This document shows positions 1 to 8,240 of a stretch of 64,000 bases of DNA, piece by piece. The notes under the pieces are model-generated. The model made no database searches, was not told the DNA's origin, and was given only the letters and a program-made list of their open reading frames with translations. The stretch lies in the NCBI GenBank assembly GCA_964632845.1, contig CAZWDU010000006.1, positions 52,947-116,946 of the forward strand, in the 5' to 3' direction. The DNA comes from JAOZHU01 sp964632845. GTDB taxonomy: Archaea > Thermoproteota > Bathyarchaeia > Bathyarchaeales > Bathycorpusculaceae. Numbering within the stretch: position 1 is the first letter of the stretch; every line of letters starts with the position of its first letter. The position numbers were made by a program, and so were the translations under genes.

Positions 1-396
1 AGAAAATACACTGATTATCCAGCATACACTTACGCAATACAAACCGAAAACTTGGTGCCGTCAGGTGGAGCAAACACTGGACTCGTCGGTACAGCTAATC
101 TCTATTGGACGGGTATGTATGCATACACATACTGGTATCAAACTCCACCCGATAGCTGGGACTCATTAGACGACCTATCACTGGTCAAAAATTACAAGAC
201 TAAAAAAATCGAGGAGAAAGGTGTTGAAAGAGAAGTCATCGACCCAGATTCGATTAGCTTCCTAACAGAAGATGGCTTTTTCAGTCCACCGAAAACTGAA
301 GGCTTCCTGCTCGGATGCGTCAAAAAGCTTGTGCTCGAAAAAGAATCGCTTGAAAAACGCGTTGAAAAACTTGAAAAGGTGGTGAAATCCGAATGA
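1..396 (+). CDS. Partial fibre-like protein, C-terminal 131 residues
   Basis: The frame is open from base 1, so the start lies outside the window. The visible part begins with a Tyr/Gly/Thr-rich stretch, then an acidic segment and a C-terminal helix of regular Glu/Lys/Leu pattern that looks like a coiled coil (last 35 residues). The layout (aromatic beta-rich body, then a pattern like DGFFSPPKTEGFLLGCVKKL, then coiled coil) recalls the C-terminal intramolecular chaperone of phage tail fibres (peptidase S74 type). That match is by eye only and catalytic residues cannot be checked. The next gene starts 4 bases before the stop, so the two are translationally coupled. It may be the end of another integrated element next to the EF-1alpha gene. 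Confidence 0.6.
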   Translation, partial: RKYTDYPAYTYAIQTENLVPSGGANTGLVGTANLYWTGMYAYTYWYQTPPDSWDSLDDLSLVKNYKTKKIEEKGVEREVIDPDSISFLTEDGFFSPPKTEGFLLGCVKKLVLEKESLEKRVEKLEKVVKSE

Positions 397-554
397 GTGA
401 ACTCCCACCTGAACTTCAAACCAAAATCGCACTACTAAACGCCCGCATGCAAACAGTAAACCTCGCGCTAAACGACCTATACAAAGACATGAGCACAGCT
501 TTTCAAGATTTCACAGCGGAACTAAACAAGAACCAACAAGCGAACAAGAAATAG
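393..554 (+). CDS. Small hypothetical protein, 53 aa
   Basis: ATG at 393 overlaps the stop of the upstream fibre-like gene (ATGA-type junction). The product is a mostly helical, charged peptide (begins MSELPPELQTKIALLNARMQ) with no Cys and no membrane segment. I do not recognise a family. The tight coupling suggests that it works with the upstream protein, for example as a small assembly partner. Confidence 0.5.
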   Translation: MSELPPELQTKIALLNARMQTVNLALNDLYKDMSTAFQDFTAELNKNQQANKK

Positions 555-926
555 ACAAAACAAGCGTTCAATATCACACAGACCAATAGACAACAACACG
601 TAATCCGTGTTGCATATAGCGCAGGAGAACGGCGCTTATAGAATCAAACGGCAAAGCGCATTCTCAGCGCTTAAACCCCCACTTTATTTTAACAACATTC
701 AGTTTTTAATGACACTGCTAAACATCACTGACGTATGCCCTTTTCTGAAACCTTGATATTTAGACAACATTGGCTCTCGACGCAACATGACGCCTTTGCT
801 ATTAGTTCTACTTCTCACACGTTTCCCGTAACATGTCAACATAAGCTTAAAATAATTGAAAGAACAGTTGTGTTAACGAATTCACTAAAATTTAAGGAAA
901 AATGAACAATAGAGGAAGGAAAAAAG
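555..926 (+). promoter_or_regulatory. Intergenic region with EF-1alpha promoter
   Basis: No gene is visible in these 372 bases. Near 628-680 there are short GCGCTT/AGCGCT inverted elements that could end the upstream transcript. A TATA-like box (CTTAAAATAATTG) sits at about 846-857, consistent with a start site near 880, and a Shine-Dalgarno GAGGAAGG at 912-919 lies 7 bases before the EF-1alpha ATG. Confidence 0.45.
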
Positions 927-2231
927 ATGAGCAAAAGCGAGAAGCCACACTTAAACCTCGTAATCATGGGCCACGTAGACCACGGAAAATCCACAACCAC
1001 AGGACACTTACTCTACAAAGCAGGCGCAATTGGCGACAGAACAGTAAAGGCTTTTGAAGCAGAATCAGAAAAAATGGGCAAAGGCACATTCAAGTACGCG
1101 TGGGTTCTCGACAACCTAAAGGAAGAACGAGAACGAGGCGTAACCATTGACCTTCGATTCCTAAAATTCGAAACCAGAAAATTCTTCTACACAGTCATAG
1201 ACGCGCCAGGACACAGAGACTTCGTCAAAAACATGATCACCGGCGCAAGCCAAGCCGACGCTGCCGTGCTTTTCGTCTCAGCCAAAAAAGGCGAGTTCGA
1301 AGCAGGCATCGGTCCAGGTGGACAAACACGCGAACACGCATTTCTAGCCTTCACGTTAGGAGTTCGACAGGTAATTGTTGCAGTTAACAAGATGGATGAC
1401 GCTTCTGTTAACTGGGGCAAAGAGCGGTACGAAGAGATTAAAAACGAAGTTTCACGAATGCTCAGAATGGTAGGCTTCAAGGTTGACAAAGTCAACTTTG
1501 TACCTGTATCAGGATGGACAGGCGACAACTTAATCGAGAAAGGCGACAAAATGCCCTGGTACACTGGACCAACCTTAATGGAAGCGTTAGACCTTCTGGA
1601 AGTACCAGCCAAGCCAACTAACAAGCCGTTACGCGTTCCCGTCCAAGACATTTACAGCATCACAGGCATCGGCACGGTTCCAGTTGGCAGAGTTGAAACA
1701 GGCGTTCTGAAAGAAGGCGCCAGCATAATTTTCATGCCGTCAAACAAGACTGCTGAAGTGAAATCTCTCGAGATGCACCACTCCAGAATCCCAGTTGCAG
1801 AGCCAGGCGACAACATCGGAATGAACGTGAGAGGCATATCCAAAACTGATGTCCACCGCGGAGACGTAGCAGGACCAGTAGACAACCCGCCAACCGTAGC
1901 TAAAGAATTCATCGGACAGATAATCGTGATTTACCACCCAACCGCCATAGCTGCAGGCTACACGCCAGTACTTCACTACCACACAGGACAAATCGCGTGC
2001 AGGTTCACCGAACTGCTGAAGAAAATTGACCCGCGCACAGGACAAGTTGTCGAGGAGAACCCGAGCTTCCTCAAAACAGGCGACGCTGCTTGGGTAAAAA
2101 TGGAGCCTTTACATGCAATAGCTGTAGAGACGTATCAAGATTTTCCAGAGCTCGGTCGCTTCGCTATCAGGGACATGGGTACAACTGTAGCTGCCGGCGT
2201 CATAAAGGAAATTACGAAAAAGGGACCTTAA
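927..2231 (+). CDS. tuf: Translation elongation factor 1-alpha
   Basis: This GTPase delivers aminoacyl-tRNA to the ribosomal A site. The 434 residues match the length of archaeal EF-1A. GTP-binding motifs are all present: GHVDHGKST at 15-23, RGVTIDL at 70-76, DAPGH at 92-96 and NKMD at 154-157. Domain 2 and 3 beta barrels follow, including the GIGTVPVGRVETG and RDMGTTVAAG segments. The ATG at 927 has a strong Shine-Dalgarno GAGGAAGG. The gene appears monocistronic: its own promoter lies upstream and a T-run follows. Family assignment is certain. Confidence 0.98.
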   Translation: MSKSEKPHLNLVIMGHVDHGKSTTTGHLLYKAGAIGDRTVKAFEAESEKMGKGTFKYAWVLDNLKEERERGVTIDLRFLKFETRKFFYTVIDAPGHRDFVKNMITGASQADAAVLFVSAKKGEFEAGIGPGGQTREHAFLAFTLGVRQVIVAVNKMDDASVNWGKERYEEIKNEVSRMLRMVGFKVDKVNFVPVSGWTGDNLIEKGDKMPWYTGPTLMEALDLLEVPAKPTNKPLRVPVQDIYSITGIGTVPVGRVETGVLKEGASIIFMPSNKTAEVKSLEMHHSRIPVAEPGDNIGMNVRGISKTDVHRGDVAGPVDNPPTVAKEFIGQIIVIYHPTAIAAGYTPVLHYHTGQIACRFTELLKKIDPRTGQVVEENPSFLKTGDAAWVKMEPLHAIAVETYQDFPELGRFAIRDMGTTVAAGVIKEITKKGP

Positions 2232-2235
2232 ACTC

Positions 2236-2251
2236 TCCCATTTTTTTGTTT
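2236..2251 (+). terminator. T-rich terminator after EF-1alpha
   Basis: A run of seven T residues follows the stop codon within 20 bases (CCCATTTTTTTG). Archaeal RNA polymerase terminates at such T tracts without needing a hairpin. Confidence 0.5.
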
Positions 2252-2339
2252 AAGCATCAGCGTTTTATGTCGCGCGCAACGTTTATTATTTCGCTCCGCC
2301 TATTGTTATTGTTAGATTGCGTAAGCAAGGTGAGTTTTG

Positions 2340-2525
2340 ATGAGTTCTCATACCAAAAAACTGAGACGAACCCCTCGAGAGGAAAATATTAACTCTCGCG
2401 TAGAGATGCGCATCAACACTGAACGCTTAGACGCAGTGCTGGAGACCGCTTCACTGAAGGATATGCCTTTGGAAGAGAGGCGAAGAGAAGCAAATAAGCC
2501 GTTGTACCTAATAAGATACGAGTAG
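2340..2525 (+). CDS. Small charged hypothetical protein, 61 aa
   Basis: ATG at 2340 is preceded by AAGGTGAG at 2327-2334; an in-frame TTG lies one codon upstream. The product is rich in Arg, Glu and Lys (segment RREANKPLYLIRYE at the end), predicted soluble, with a conserved-looking helical middle (RINTERLDAVLETASLKDMP). I do not recognise the family. The following 208 bases up to 2733 show no further gene. Confidence 0.5.
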   Translation: MSSHTKKLRRTPREENINSRVEMRINTERLDAVLETASLKDMPLEERRREANKPLYLIRYE

Positions 2526-2733
2526 GCAATGTTCTGAGCACTTCACAAGACTGGAGCGAGTTGCGTTAGAAAGGAAGCAGACTTTTTAGAAAAACCGCGG
2601 TTATAGACAGGTGTTAATGGTGAAGGTGCGAATCGATTTCTGATGCATTAGGCTTGTTGTTGAAAGGTAGCCATCTATGAAGCGGAAGCAAAATAAACAT
2701 GAAAGCTGCGCTTAGTTTATCGGAGTTGAGTTT

Positions 2734-3441
2734 ATGTCTGGAACTGAAACGCTACTGCCCTACTTGAAAAACAAACAGAAAAACGGTGAAGAACCCACAA
2801 TTATTGTTGACAGCCGCGAAGCAAGCAGCGCAGCCAAGATTATTAAGGGACTGGTGGAACGCGGCGTTACCGTTAAAACCGCAACTTTAGAGAAAGGCGA
2901 CTACATTTTGTCTGACCAGTGCGCGGTGGAAAGAAAAACCGTGCATGATTTCGTTTACACGCTAACGCGTAGGTATTTGTTTGAGCAGTTGTTCAGGTTG
3001 AAGGAGGCTTATCCGAAGTCGCTGGTGCTGCTGGAAGGGTATTTGCCAATTATCTACAAGTTTAGCCATATTCAGCCTGTGGCGGTTTGGGGTGCCATGT
3101 TCAATTTGGCTAAGAATGGCATAGCGTTGGTGAATACTACGTCATATAAGGAGACGGTTGATTTTCTTTATGTAGCGGCTAGGCAGGAGCAGGTTGTTGA
3201 GAAGCGAGCGCCAACGGTTCATGCTTTTAAGAAGATGGACACTTTGGCTGATGCACAGTTGTATTTTGTTGCGAGTTTGCCTAATATTGGGCGGGAGAAG
3301 GCTTTGGCTGTGCTTAGGTCTTATCAGACGCCTTTGAACGCTGTGATTAACGTGGATGACTGGGCGAAAACGGTTCATGGGCTGGGTCCTGTGATAAGCA
3401 ATAAGGTTAAGGAAGTTTTGAATACGCCTTTCAAAGAATAA
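2734..3441 (+). CDS. XPF/ERCC4-family structure-specific nuclease
   Basis: This is a predicted endonuclease for branched or flap DNA in repair and fork restart. The ERCC4 nuclease core is clear: DSRE at 26-29, GDYIL at 55-59 and the metal-binding VERKTVHDF at 65-73. A C-terminal tandem helix-hairpin-helix (about 178-230, containing LPNIGREKALAVL and HGLGPVISNKV) binds DNA and dimerises in this family. There is no helicase domain, so at 235 residues it is the short crenarchaeal-type XPF rather than a euryarchaeal Hef. It appears to be a single gene. Confidence 0.9.
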   Translation: MSGTETLLPYLKNKQKNGEEPTIIVDSREASSAAKIIKGLVERGVTVKTATLEKGDYILSDQCAVERKTVHDFVYTLTRRYLFEQLFRLKEAYPKSLVLLEGYLPIIYKFSHIQPVAVWGAMFNLAKNGIALVNTTSYKETVDFLYVAARQEQVVEKRAPTVHAFKKMDTLADAQLYFVASLPNIGREKALAVLRSYQTPLNAVINVDDWAKTVHGLGPVISNKVKEVLNTPFKE

Positions 3442-3573
3442 ACTGCGGGTACTGCCGACTGTTCCGTATCAGAGGGAGTTGCCGAATGGTTCAAAGTGAG
3501 TGTGTATTCACAAAGAATAAAAAACTGTTTTGCCTTATTGTTTTGTTAATTCAGGTGGAAATAGGGACTACTG

Positions 3574-4104
3574 TTGAATAAGGTGAAATTGATTTTAACG
3601 GCGATTACGATCGCTATCAACGTAATACCCATTTTGGGAATACTGGTTATGTATCAAGACAACTTGCCGGGGCTGGTGGTTCCTCCTGAAATAGTTGACA
3701 TGCTAACTGATGTTGCTGATTCGGAAGATCCGCTGGGGGATATCACTTTTGTGGGTTCACAATATGATGCTGCGACACGGACAGTCACGTTAACTTTCGA
3801 TGTGACAAACCCTTTAGCTTATGATTTAACAGTTGATTCGTTGTCCGCTGATGTTCGCTGTGAAGCTCATGGGTTTCCTATGGGGCAGTTGGCAATTGCT
3901 GCTCCAGTTAGCCTTCGTGCGGGTGAATCCTCAAGGGTTGAGGTCGTTGGAACTTGGACGGAAGAGGCTGTTGAGCATATCCAGACTGAGCATGCAGGAG
4001 CACATAGCATTGGTATCGAGTTGGTGAATGCCAGTATAACCGTTAATGGAGCCACTGTTCAAACTGATGAGCTTTTGAAGATTCCGGATTTTCCAGTAAC
4101 GTAA
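3574..4104 (+). CDS. Membrane-anchored LEA14/WHy-like protein
   Basis: TTG start at 3574. An N-terminal hydrophobic helix (about residues 5-26) should anchor the protein, leaving a beta-rich extracellular domain. That domain has the pattern of late-embryogenesis LEA14/WHy domains: a TVTLTFDVTNPLAYDLTVDS strand pair followed by an ESSRVEVVGTWT strand. In this family the domain is structural, with no known enzyme activity. The next gene starts 5 bases after the stop and encodes a four-helix membrane protein, so the two probably form an operon and act together at the cell surface. Confidence 0.55.
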   Translation: MNKVKLILTAITIAINVIPILGILVMYQDNLPGLVVPPEIVDMLTDVADSEDPLGDITFVGSQYDAATRTVTLTFDVTNPLAYDLTVDSLSADVRCEAHGFPMGQLAIAAPVSLRAGESSRVEVVGTWTEEAVEHIQTEHAGAHSIGIELVNASITVNGATVQTDELLKIPDFPVT

Positions 4105-4109
4105 AATGG

Positions 4110-4745
4110 GTGAAGCGTGTGCGGTTGAGGATGAACTGGTTGGGTCTCGCTGGTGGCGTTACGACAATCGTTTTGATAATGGTGTCTCTGTTTTATCCGT
4201 GGTGGCAGTTTAGAGTTGGCGAAGATTTAATTGCGGCAAATATTTCGCCTTTGAACATCAATTTCACTGTGTTGGGTTCGGCGTTCACGATGCCTTTGTT
4301 GTGGGCTATAAACTTGGCGAGTATACTTACACTTGTGGTAAGCAGCATTACGATGATAATTTACTCTGTTTTTCCAGCAAAATCCTATTCGAAGCAACTG
4401 CTTGATTTTTCTTACAAGAAGCCGCTGTACATGTTGTTGCTTTTCGTGATATTTCTTTTCGCGGCAGTGGTGCTTGCTCAAGTATTACTGCACTTCAATG
4501 TTCCAGTGGCAGGAACAGTGAACAGTACCTTGCCAATACCGTTTAGTCAGGGCACAAGTGTGAGCGTGCTTATTTCAGCGGAGTTTCAGTGGCCTTTCTG
4601 GTTGGCTGTAGTTTCAGCAGGGTTGTGCATAGCTGCAAGATTATATCACGGCAGAGTGGTTTCGATTCAAGAACAGGATGCTGCTGTTGCGGTTGTGTCT
4701 CCAACGGTGCCTTCAGAAAAGGAAGCATCGGGAAAGGCTGTTTGA
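4110..4745 (+). CDS. Integral membrane protein, about four helices
   Basis: GTG start at 4110, five bases after the LEA-like gene. Of 211 residues, hydrophobic segments lie at about 11-29, 50-80, 100-125 and 150-175, with a charged cytoplasmic tail at the C-terminus. No family is recognised. Pairing with the upstream anchored beta-domain protein suggests a common surface or membrane-stress role, but this rests on position only. Confidence 0.6.
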   Translation: MKRVRLRMNWLGLAGGVTTIVLIMVSLFYPWWQFRVGEDLIAANISPLNINFTVLGSAFTMPLLWAINLASILTLVVSSITMIIYSVFPAKSYSKQLLDFSYKKPLYMLLLFVIFLFAAVVLAQVLLHFNVPVAGTVNSTLPIPFSQGTSVSVLISAEFQWPFWLAVVSAGLCIAARLYHGRVVSIQEQDAAVAVVSPTVPSEKEASGKAV

Positions 4746-4880
4746 ACTAGCGCGTGGAAAAATCTACCCCTCCCTCTATTTATAGCGGCTTTATAGGGGT
4801 TGCAGCTTTTTGGAAAGCTGGGAAATGCTTATTTTAGTGACTCGTGAATGAAGATAGAGCCTGCATGTGAATGGTGATGT

Positions 4881-4955
4881 GGGGCTGTCGGCTAGTTTGG
4901 TCCAGGCTTGTAGCCTCGGGCGCTATAGACCCCGGTTCAAATCCGGGCAGCCCCA
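4881..4955 (+). tRNA. tRNA-Pro (anticodon CGG)
   Basis: A complete cloverleaf can be folded by eye. The acceptor stem is GGGGCTG with CAGCCCC plus discriminator A. The D stem GGCT pairs with GGCT in G-U/G-C/C-G/U-G register. The anticodon stem GTAGC/GCTAT encloses loop CTCGGGC with anticodon CGG, and the T arm is CCCGG-TTCAAAT-CCGGG. The variable loop has 4 nt. CCA is not encoded, as usual when a CCA-adding enzyme is present (15871-17331). I see no intron and no partial second copy of its 3' end in the window. Confidence 0.93.
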
Positions 4956-5137
4956 TCACAAATGTGTGCCATTATGGAAAACAATTGTTACTTTTAATTG
5001 TGGGTGATTATAGTTGCATTTTTTGTTTTGTGAAGCTGCATGATTGTTTGTTTTGGTGTATTGCGGGAAGAGCATAAATAGCCAGTTTTGCATGTGTTAG
5101 TTGAAATAGACTAGAAGTGGAAAAGGGGTTTTGGTTA

Positions 5138-5566
5138 ATGGTGGAGACTGGTGTAGATTTTGAAGATGCGTTGATTCTTGCAATGCATGAGGAACTTGAG
5201 CGCTCGTTATCTGAAGACGAATGCAATGTTGTTAACGCAGAGGGTAGCGGGGCAAATGTGGCTTACGAGAGGCGAAAGAAAGCAATGCTGAGCATTCTTG
5301 CAGCGTCGGTTCGGACGCAGAGATTGTATTTTGTTGTCCGCTCGGCGATTATGAGTTTGATAAGTGCCGCGATTACTTTCACCGTTGTCGGCTATCTGGG
5401 CTCGATTGGTGTGATTGAAGCAGTTTTTTTGGGTATTTTACTGTTTGTGGCGTCGCTTGTTGTGTCACGGCTGTTTGACAAGCAAATTGTGGCGTTGTCA
5501 CAGAAAATCATCAGCATATTGAGCAGGCACAAGCGGGCAAGAACGTTTGTTCTGAAGAATCTTTGA
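5138..5566 (+). CDS. Two-helix membrane protein
   Basis: ATG at 5138 is chosen because AAAGGGG at 5121-5127 gives it a ribosome site; an in-frame GTG exists at 5117. An acidic soluble N-terminal part (about 60 residues) is followed by two adjacent hydrophobic helices (about residues 75-120) and a basic C-terminal tail. I do not recognise a family. It stands alone, followed by the minus-strand V4R gene. Confidence 0.55.
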   Translation: MVETGVDFEDALILAMHEELERSLSEDECNVVNAEGSGANVAYERRKKAMLSILAASVRTQRLYFVVRSAIMSLISAAITFTVVGYLGSIGVIEAVFLGILLFVASLVVSRLFDKQIVALSQKIISILSRHKRARTFVLKNL

Positions 5567-5683
5567 GTTGGAAAACTTGATTAGTTTCAGGGTTTGTTCA
5601 GCGCGCTGTTATTTAGCGCCTGTGTTTCCTTAAAGGAAGAAAGCAAAGGACGCAAGCGGCTTTTGTCTGTTTGCTGTTGCCTG

Positions 5684-6181
5684 TCATTCTCTGGGTTTTA
5701 TGTGCCACTCACAGTAAGCATCGCCCTTTCCAATGCACTTGGTTTCTTCAACGTCGGCTGTCTTCCCCATGATGCGTTTATACATGCCATTTACGAAGGC
5801 TGCTACAATATTGCAGCATGTTGTTTCGTCTTCGTTGCGCATTTCGGCGAAAAAGTTATTCCAGATTCTACATGTGAGCTCAGCCTTTTCTGGGTCAACC
5901 TGTACGATTTCTATTTTTCCCAAGCCTGCGTCGGTGAATCTTTGAACTGCGGTTTTCAAGAATAATACGCTGTCGACTTGTGTCTGTTTTGGTACTTTAG
6001 TAGCGTAGTTTTCACCTGCTGCCTTGCAGGTTTCGCTGATGATGACTTGGGCACCTGACTGAAAAAGGGCTGAGAGCCTTGAGAGGATTTGCTGCATTCT
6101 GGTTTTTGTCAGAATAATGCACCTGTCACCAGTTACTTTATCCTGGATGACTCCGTTTTCTTCATCGAACTCATATTCCAT
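5684..6181 (-). CDS. V4R (4-vinyl reductase) domain protein
   Basis: The C-terminal half has the V4R signature: FVNGMYKRIMG, then EETKCIGKGDAYCEWHI, where the Cys-Gly-x-Gly-Asp-x-x-Cys pattern is diagnostic. V4R domains bind small hydrophobic ligands and often sense or deliver tetrapyrrole-like or aromatic compounds. The protein has 165 residues and no other domain. It is divergent from the AbrB-arsM operon across about 150 bases that hold an inverted repeat, so it may be part of the same response. Confidence 0.8.
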   Translation of the reverse strand: MEYEFDEENGVIQDKVTGDRCIILTKTRMQQILSRLSALFQSGAQVIISETCKAAGENYATKVPKQTQVDSVLFLKTAVQRFTDAGLGKIEIVQVDPEKAELTCRIWNNFFAEMRNEDETTCCNIVAAFVNGMYKRIMGKTADVEETKCIGKGDAYCEWHIKPRE

Positions 6182-6268
6182 GTTGGGTCACAACATATGT
6201 TTTTGGCATGTTATGATATTTATGTTTTTGAGTGTGCCGATAAGTGTGCTATGGAGAGTTTGTTGGAT

Positions 6269-6298
6269 TTTTCTGATTTTTCAGAAAAGTATAAATAT
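6269..6298 (+). promoter_or_regulatory. Operator-like dyad and TATA box of arsM operon
   Basis: A perfect 8-bp inverted repeat, TTTTCTGA at 6269-6276 and TCAGAAAA at 6281-6288 with a 4-base spacer, directly abuts the TATA box GTATAAATAT at 6289-6298. The first gene starts at 6334, about 36 bases on. A dyad covering the BRE position is where a repressor would block TBP/TFB. Confidence 0.6.
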
Positions 6299-6333
6299 TT
6301 TGATTCGCCTTGAATCCACCTGTGTGAAAGACA

Positions 6334-6573
6334 ATGAACAGCAAACGAGAATGCTGCAAAATAGACGCTGTCGTCACCATGGACGCAAAAGGACAATTAG
6401 TCTTGCCGAAAGATTTGCGGGAAAGAGCAAAGCTGGAGCCAAATGACAAGTTGGCGGTTATAGGTTTTGAACGCGATGGCAACGTATGCTGCATAGTCAT
6501 GGTTAAAACCGAAGCGCTTGGCGACACAGTGAAGAACATGCTTGGACCAATTTTGAACGAGGCGCTCAGGTAG
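6334..6573 (+). CDS. AbrB/MazE-like regulator, Cys-containing
   Basis: This 79-residue protein holds one swapped-hairpin (SpoVT-AbrB) DNA-binding domain, seen as VTMDAKGQLVLPKDLRERAKLEPNDKLAVIGF. Cysteines at 7-8 and 52-53 could sense metal or metalloid. The gene sits 3 bases before the ArsM-like methyltransferase, so the pair is an operon. It probably autoregulates through the adjacent dyad at 6269-6288. Similar small AbrB proteins occur beside arsM- and hgcA-type genes in anaerobes. Confidence 0.75.
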   Translation: MNSKRECCKIDAVVTMDAKGQLVLPKDLRERAKLEPNDKLAVIGFERDGNVCCIVMVKTEALGDTVKNMLGPILNEALR

Positions 6574-6576
6574 AAG

Positions 6577-7389
6577 GTGAAACGATTGAAAGAGGAAAAA
6601 GTGCGGGAAATGGTGCGGGAAGGATACGGCAAAATCGCTAAGGCTGAACGTTGTGGTTGCGGTTGTGGTTCAACCGCAAGCCAGCAAATAGGTTACAGTC
6701 GCAGCGAATTAAACACGGTGCCTGAAGGCGCAGACCTTGGCTTAGGCTGCGGCAACCCCATAGCCTTGGCGTCGTTGAAAACAGGCGAAACTGTAGTTGA
6801 TTTAGGTTCTGGTGCAGGCTTAGACTGTTTCTTAGCCGCGAAAAAAGTAGGCGCTGCAGGCAAGGTTGTAGGCGTGGACATGACACCTGAGATGCTTGAC
6901 AAAGCTAGAGCTAACTGCAGAAAAGGCCGATACGACAATGTTGAGTTTCGTTTAGGCGAAATTGAAAACCTGCCTATTGCTGACGGCATTGCAGATGTGG
7001 TGATTTCCAACTGCGTGATTAACCTGTCACCTGAAAAGCAGCGCGTGTTCAACGAGGCGTTTCGCGTGCTGAAAGCTGGTGGCAGATTGGCGGTGTCGGA
7101 TATGGTGTTGTTGCAGGCTATTCCTGAAGCGGTGAAGAAGAGCGTGCTAGGCTACATTGGCTGCGTATCGGGCGCGGAATTGAAAAGCAACTATGTTAAG
7201 CTGATTGAAAATGCCGGCTTTAAAGAAGTGGCAATTATTGGTGAAACGCGGCTTTCAGCGGAAACGGTGCTCAACGACTCTACAGCAAAAGCTCTTATGG
7301 AAGAAATGAAGCTGGACAGGAAAAGCATGGAAGAACTTGTGAACTCGGTTGTAAGCGTCAAAATCTCAGCTATCAAACCACAAAAATAG
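6577..7389 (+). CDS. arsM: Arsenite S-adenosylmethionine methyltransferase-like
   Basis: This is predicted to methylate As(III) using SAM. The Rossmann core shows VVDLGSGAGLDCFLAA (about 73-88), GVDMTPEML and the post-motif VVISNCVINLSPEKQ. The ArsM cysteine pattern is present: C58 in GLGCGNP, C146 in SNCVINL and C196 in IGCVSGA. An extra N-terminal Cys cluster (C26, C28, C30) could bind metalloid. GTG start, directly after the AbrB-like regulator. A related substrate cannot be excluded, but the three placed cysteines favour arsenite. Confidence 0.85.
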   Translation: MKRLKEEKVREMVREGYGKIAKAERCGCGCGSTASQQIGYSRSELNTVPEGADLGLGCGNPIALASLKTGETVVDLGSGAGLDCFLAAKKVGAAGKVVGVDMTPEMLDKARANCRKGRYDNVEFRLGEIENLPIADGIADVVISNCVINLSPEKQRVFNEAFRVLKAGGRLAVSDMVLLQAIPEAVKKSVLGYIGCVSGAELKSNYVKLIENAGFKEVAIIGETRLSAETVLNDSTAKALMEEMKLDRKSMEELVNSVVSVKISAIKPQK

Positions 7390-7537
7390 GCAACTCGAGT
7401 TTTATCGCTGTTCTGGTCTGTGAGCAGCAATTATCCCCCTCTCTATAAATACCGAAGATGTTATCATGTTTTGTGTTGTGTTTTGTTGTTTTTGGGAGTA
7501 ATGTTCAATAGTTGCCCTTACGCATAGCATTAAAGCC

Positions 7538-8164
7538 ATGATTCCGCTGTTTAACGTTGATTATCCCTCTTATACAGTGCCTTCTCTAGGTGACCGAGAC
7601 AGCGACATATTAGCGTTCTTAAGTCAAGAAGAATTCACCTTCTTCACGTTCGAAGGACTCAAGCGGCGACTAGGCTTACACCCAGAAACCCTATCACGCA
7701 TTCTTAACCGCTTAGAGCAAGAAGGCATAATTAAGAAAACAGCGGAAGGCTACGCCGTCACACGAGAAATCGCCAAGCGCTTGAAACTACATCAGAATGA
7801 CACCAGTGAATCACGCGCGTCATTGCTGCAGACGTATTTGCCCTCAGATGTGCCTGTTCAGCAACTTGTTTCGAACCTCCGAGGAAAATGGTTCGGACTA
7901 CTTCGATGGCTAGGCTTAGCTGAAAACAGCGAAGGCGTCACGTTGAAGTGGATAACCGAAGACGGCGACATCCAAATAGACGCGAAAATCACCGAAAACA
8001 CGCTCAACATCGAAGCCAAATTCCTACGCCACAACAACTTGAACCGCGCATTAAAAGCAGCTTACCAGCTAATGGCGCATATTGGCAAGTTATGCGCGCG
8101 CACACCAATGGCAAGACACGTGGCTTACTTCGGCGATTCAGACTTCCACTTGATGTCCGCTTAG
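7538..8164 (+). CDS. Winged-helix transcriptional regulator
   Basis: Residues about 22-80 form a winged helix-turn-helix: FTFEGLKRRLGLHPETLSRI is the HTH and IIKKTAEGYAVT is the wing. The remaining 120 residues are a beta-rich domain without a family I can name. A TATA-like CTATAAATACC lies about 90 bases upstream. Predicted cytosolic regulator; the target is unknown. Confidence 0.7.
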   Translation: MIPLFNVDYPSYTVPSLGDRDSDILAFLSQEEFTFFTFEGLKRRLGLHPETLSRILNRLEQEGIIKKTAEGYAVTREIAKRLKLHQNDTSESRASLLQTYLPSDVPVQQLVSNLRGKWFGLLRWLGLAENSEGVTLKWITEDGDIQIDAKITENTLNIEAKFLRHNNLNRALKAAYQLMAHIGKLCARTPMARHVAYFGDSDFHLMSA

Positions 8165-8240
8165 CCAACTGTGACTGAGTTTAAGCGTTCCTCCGTCAAC
8201 AAATAGCATGACGTCTATTCTATTTTCTCAGAGGTGTATA

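Noticed and set aside
1187..1651. Long minus-strand frame opposite EF-1alpha (and similar frames opposite other host genes)
   Set aside because: Antisense shadows of strongly biased coding sequence; no promoter, ribosome site or protein family.
4881..4955. tRNA-Pro as integration site of the provirus
   Set aside because: No copy of its 3' end was found near 18 kb or 48.9 kb, and the virus lies 13 kb away.
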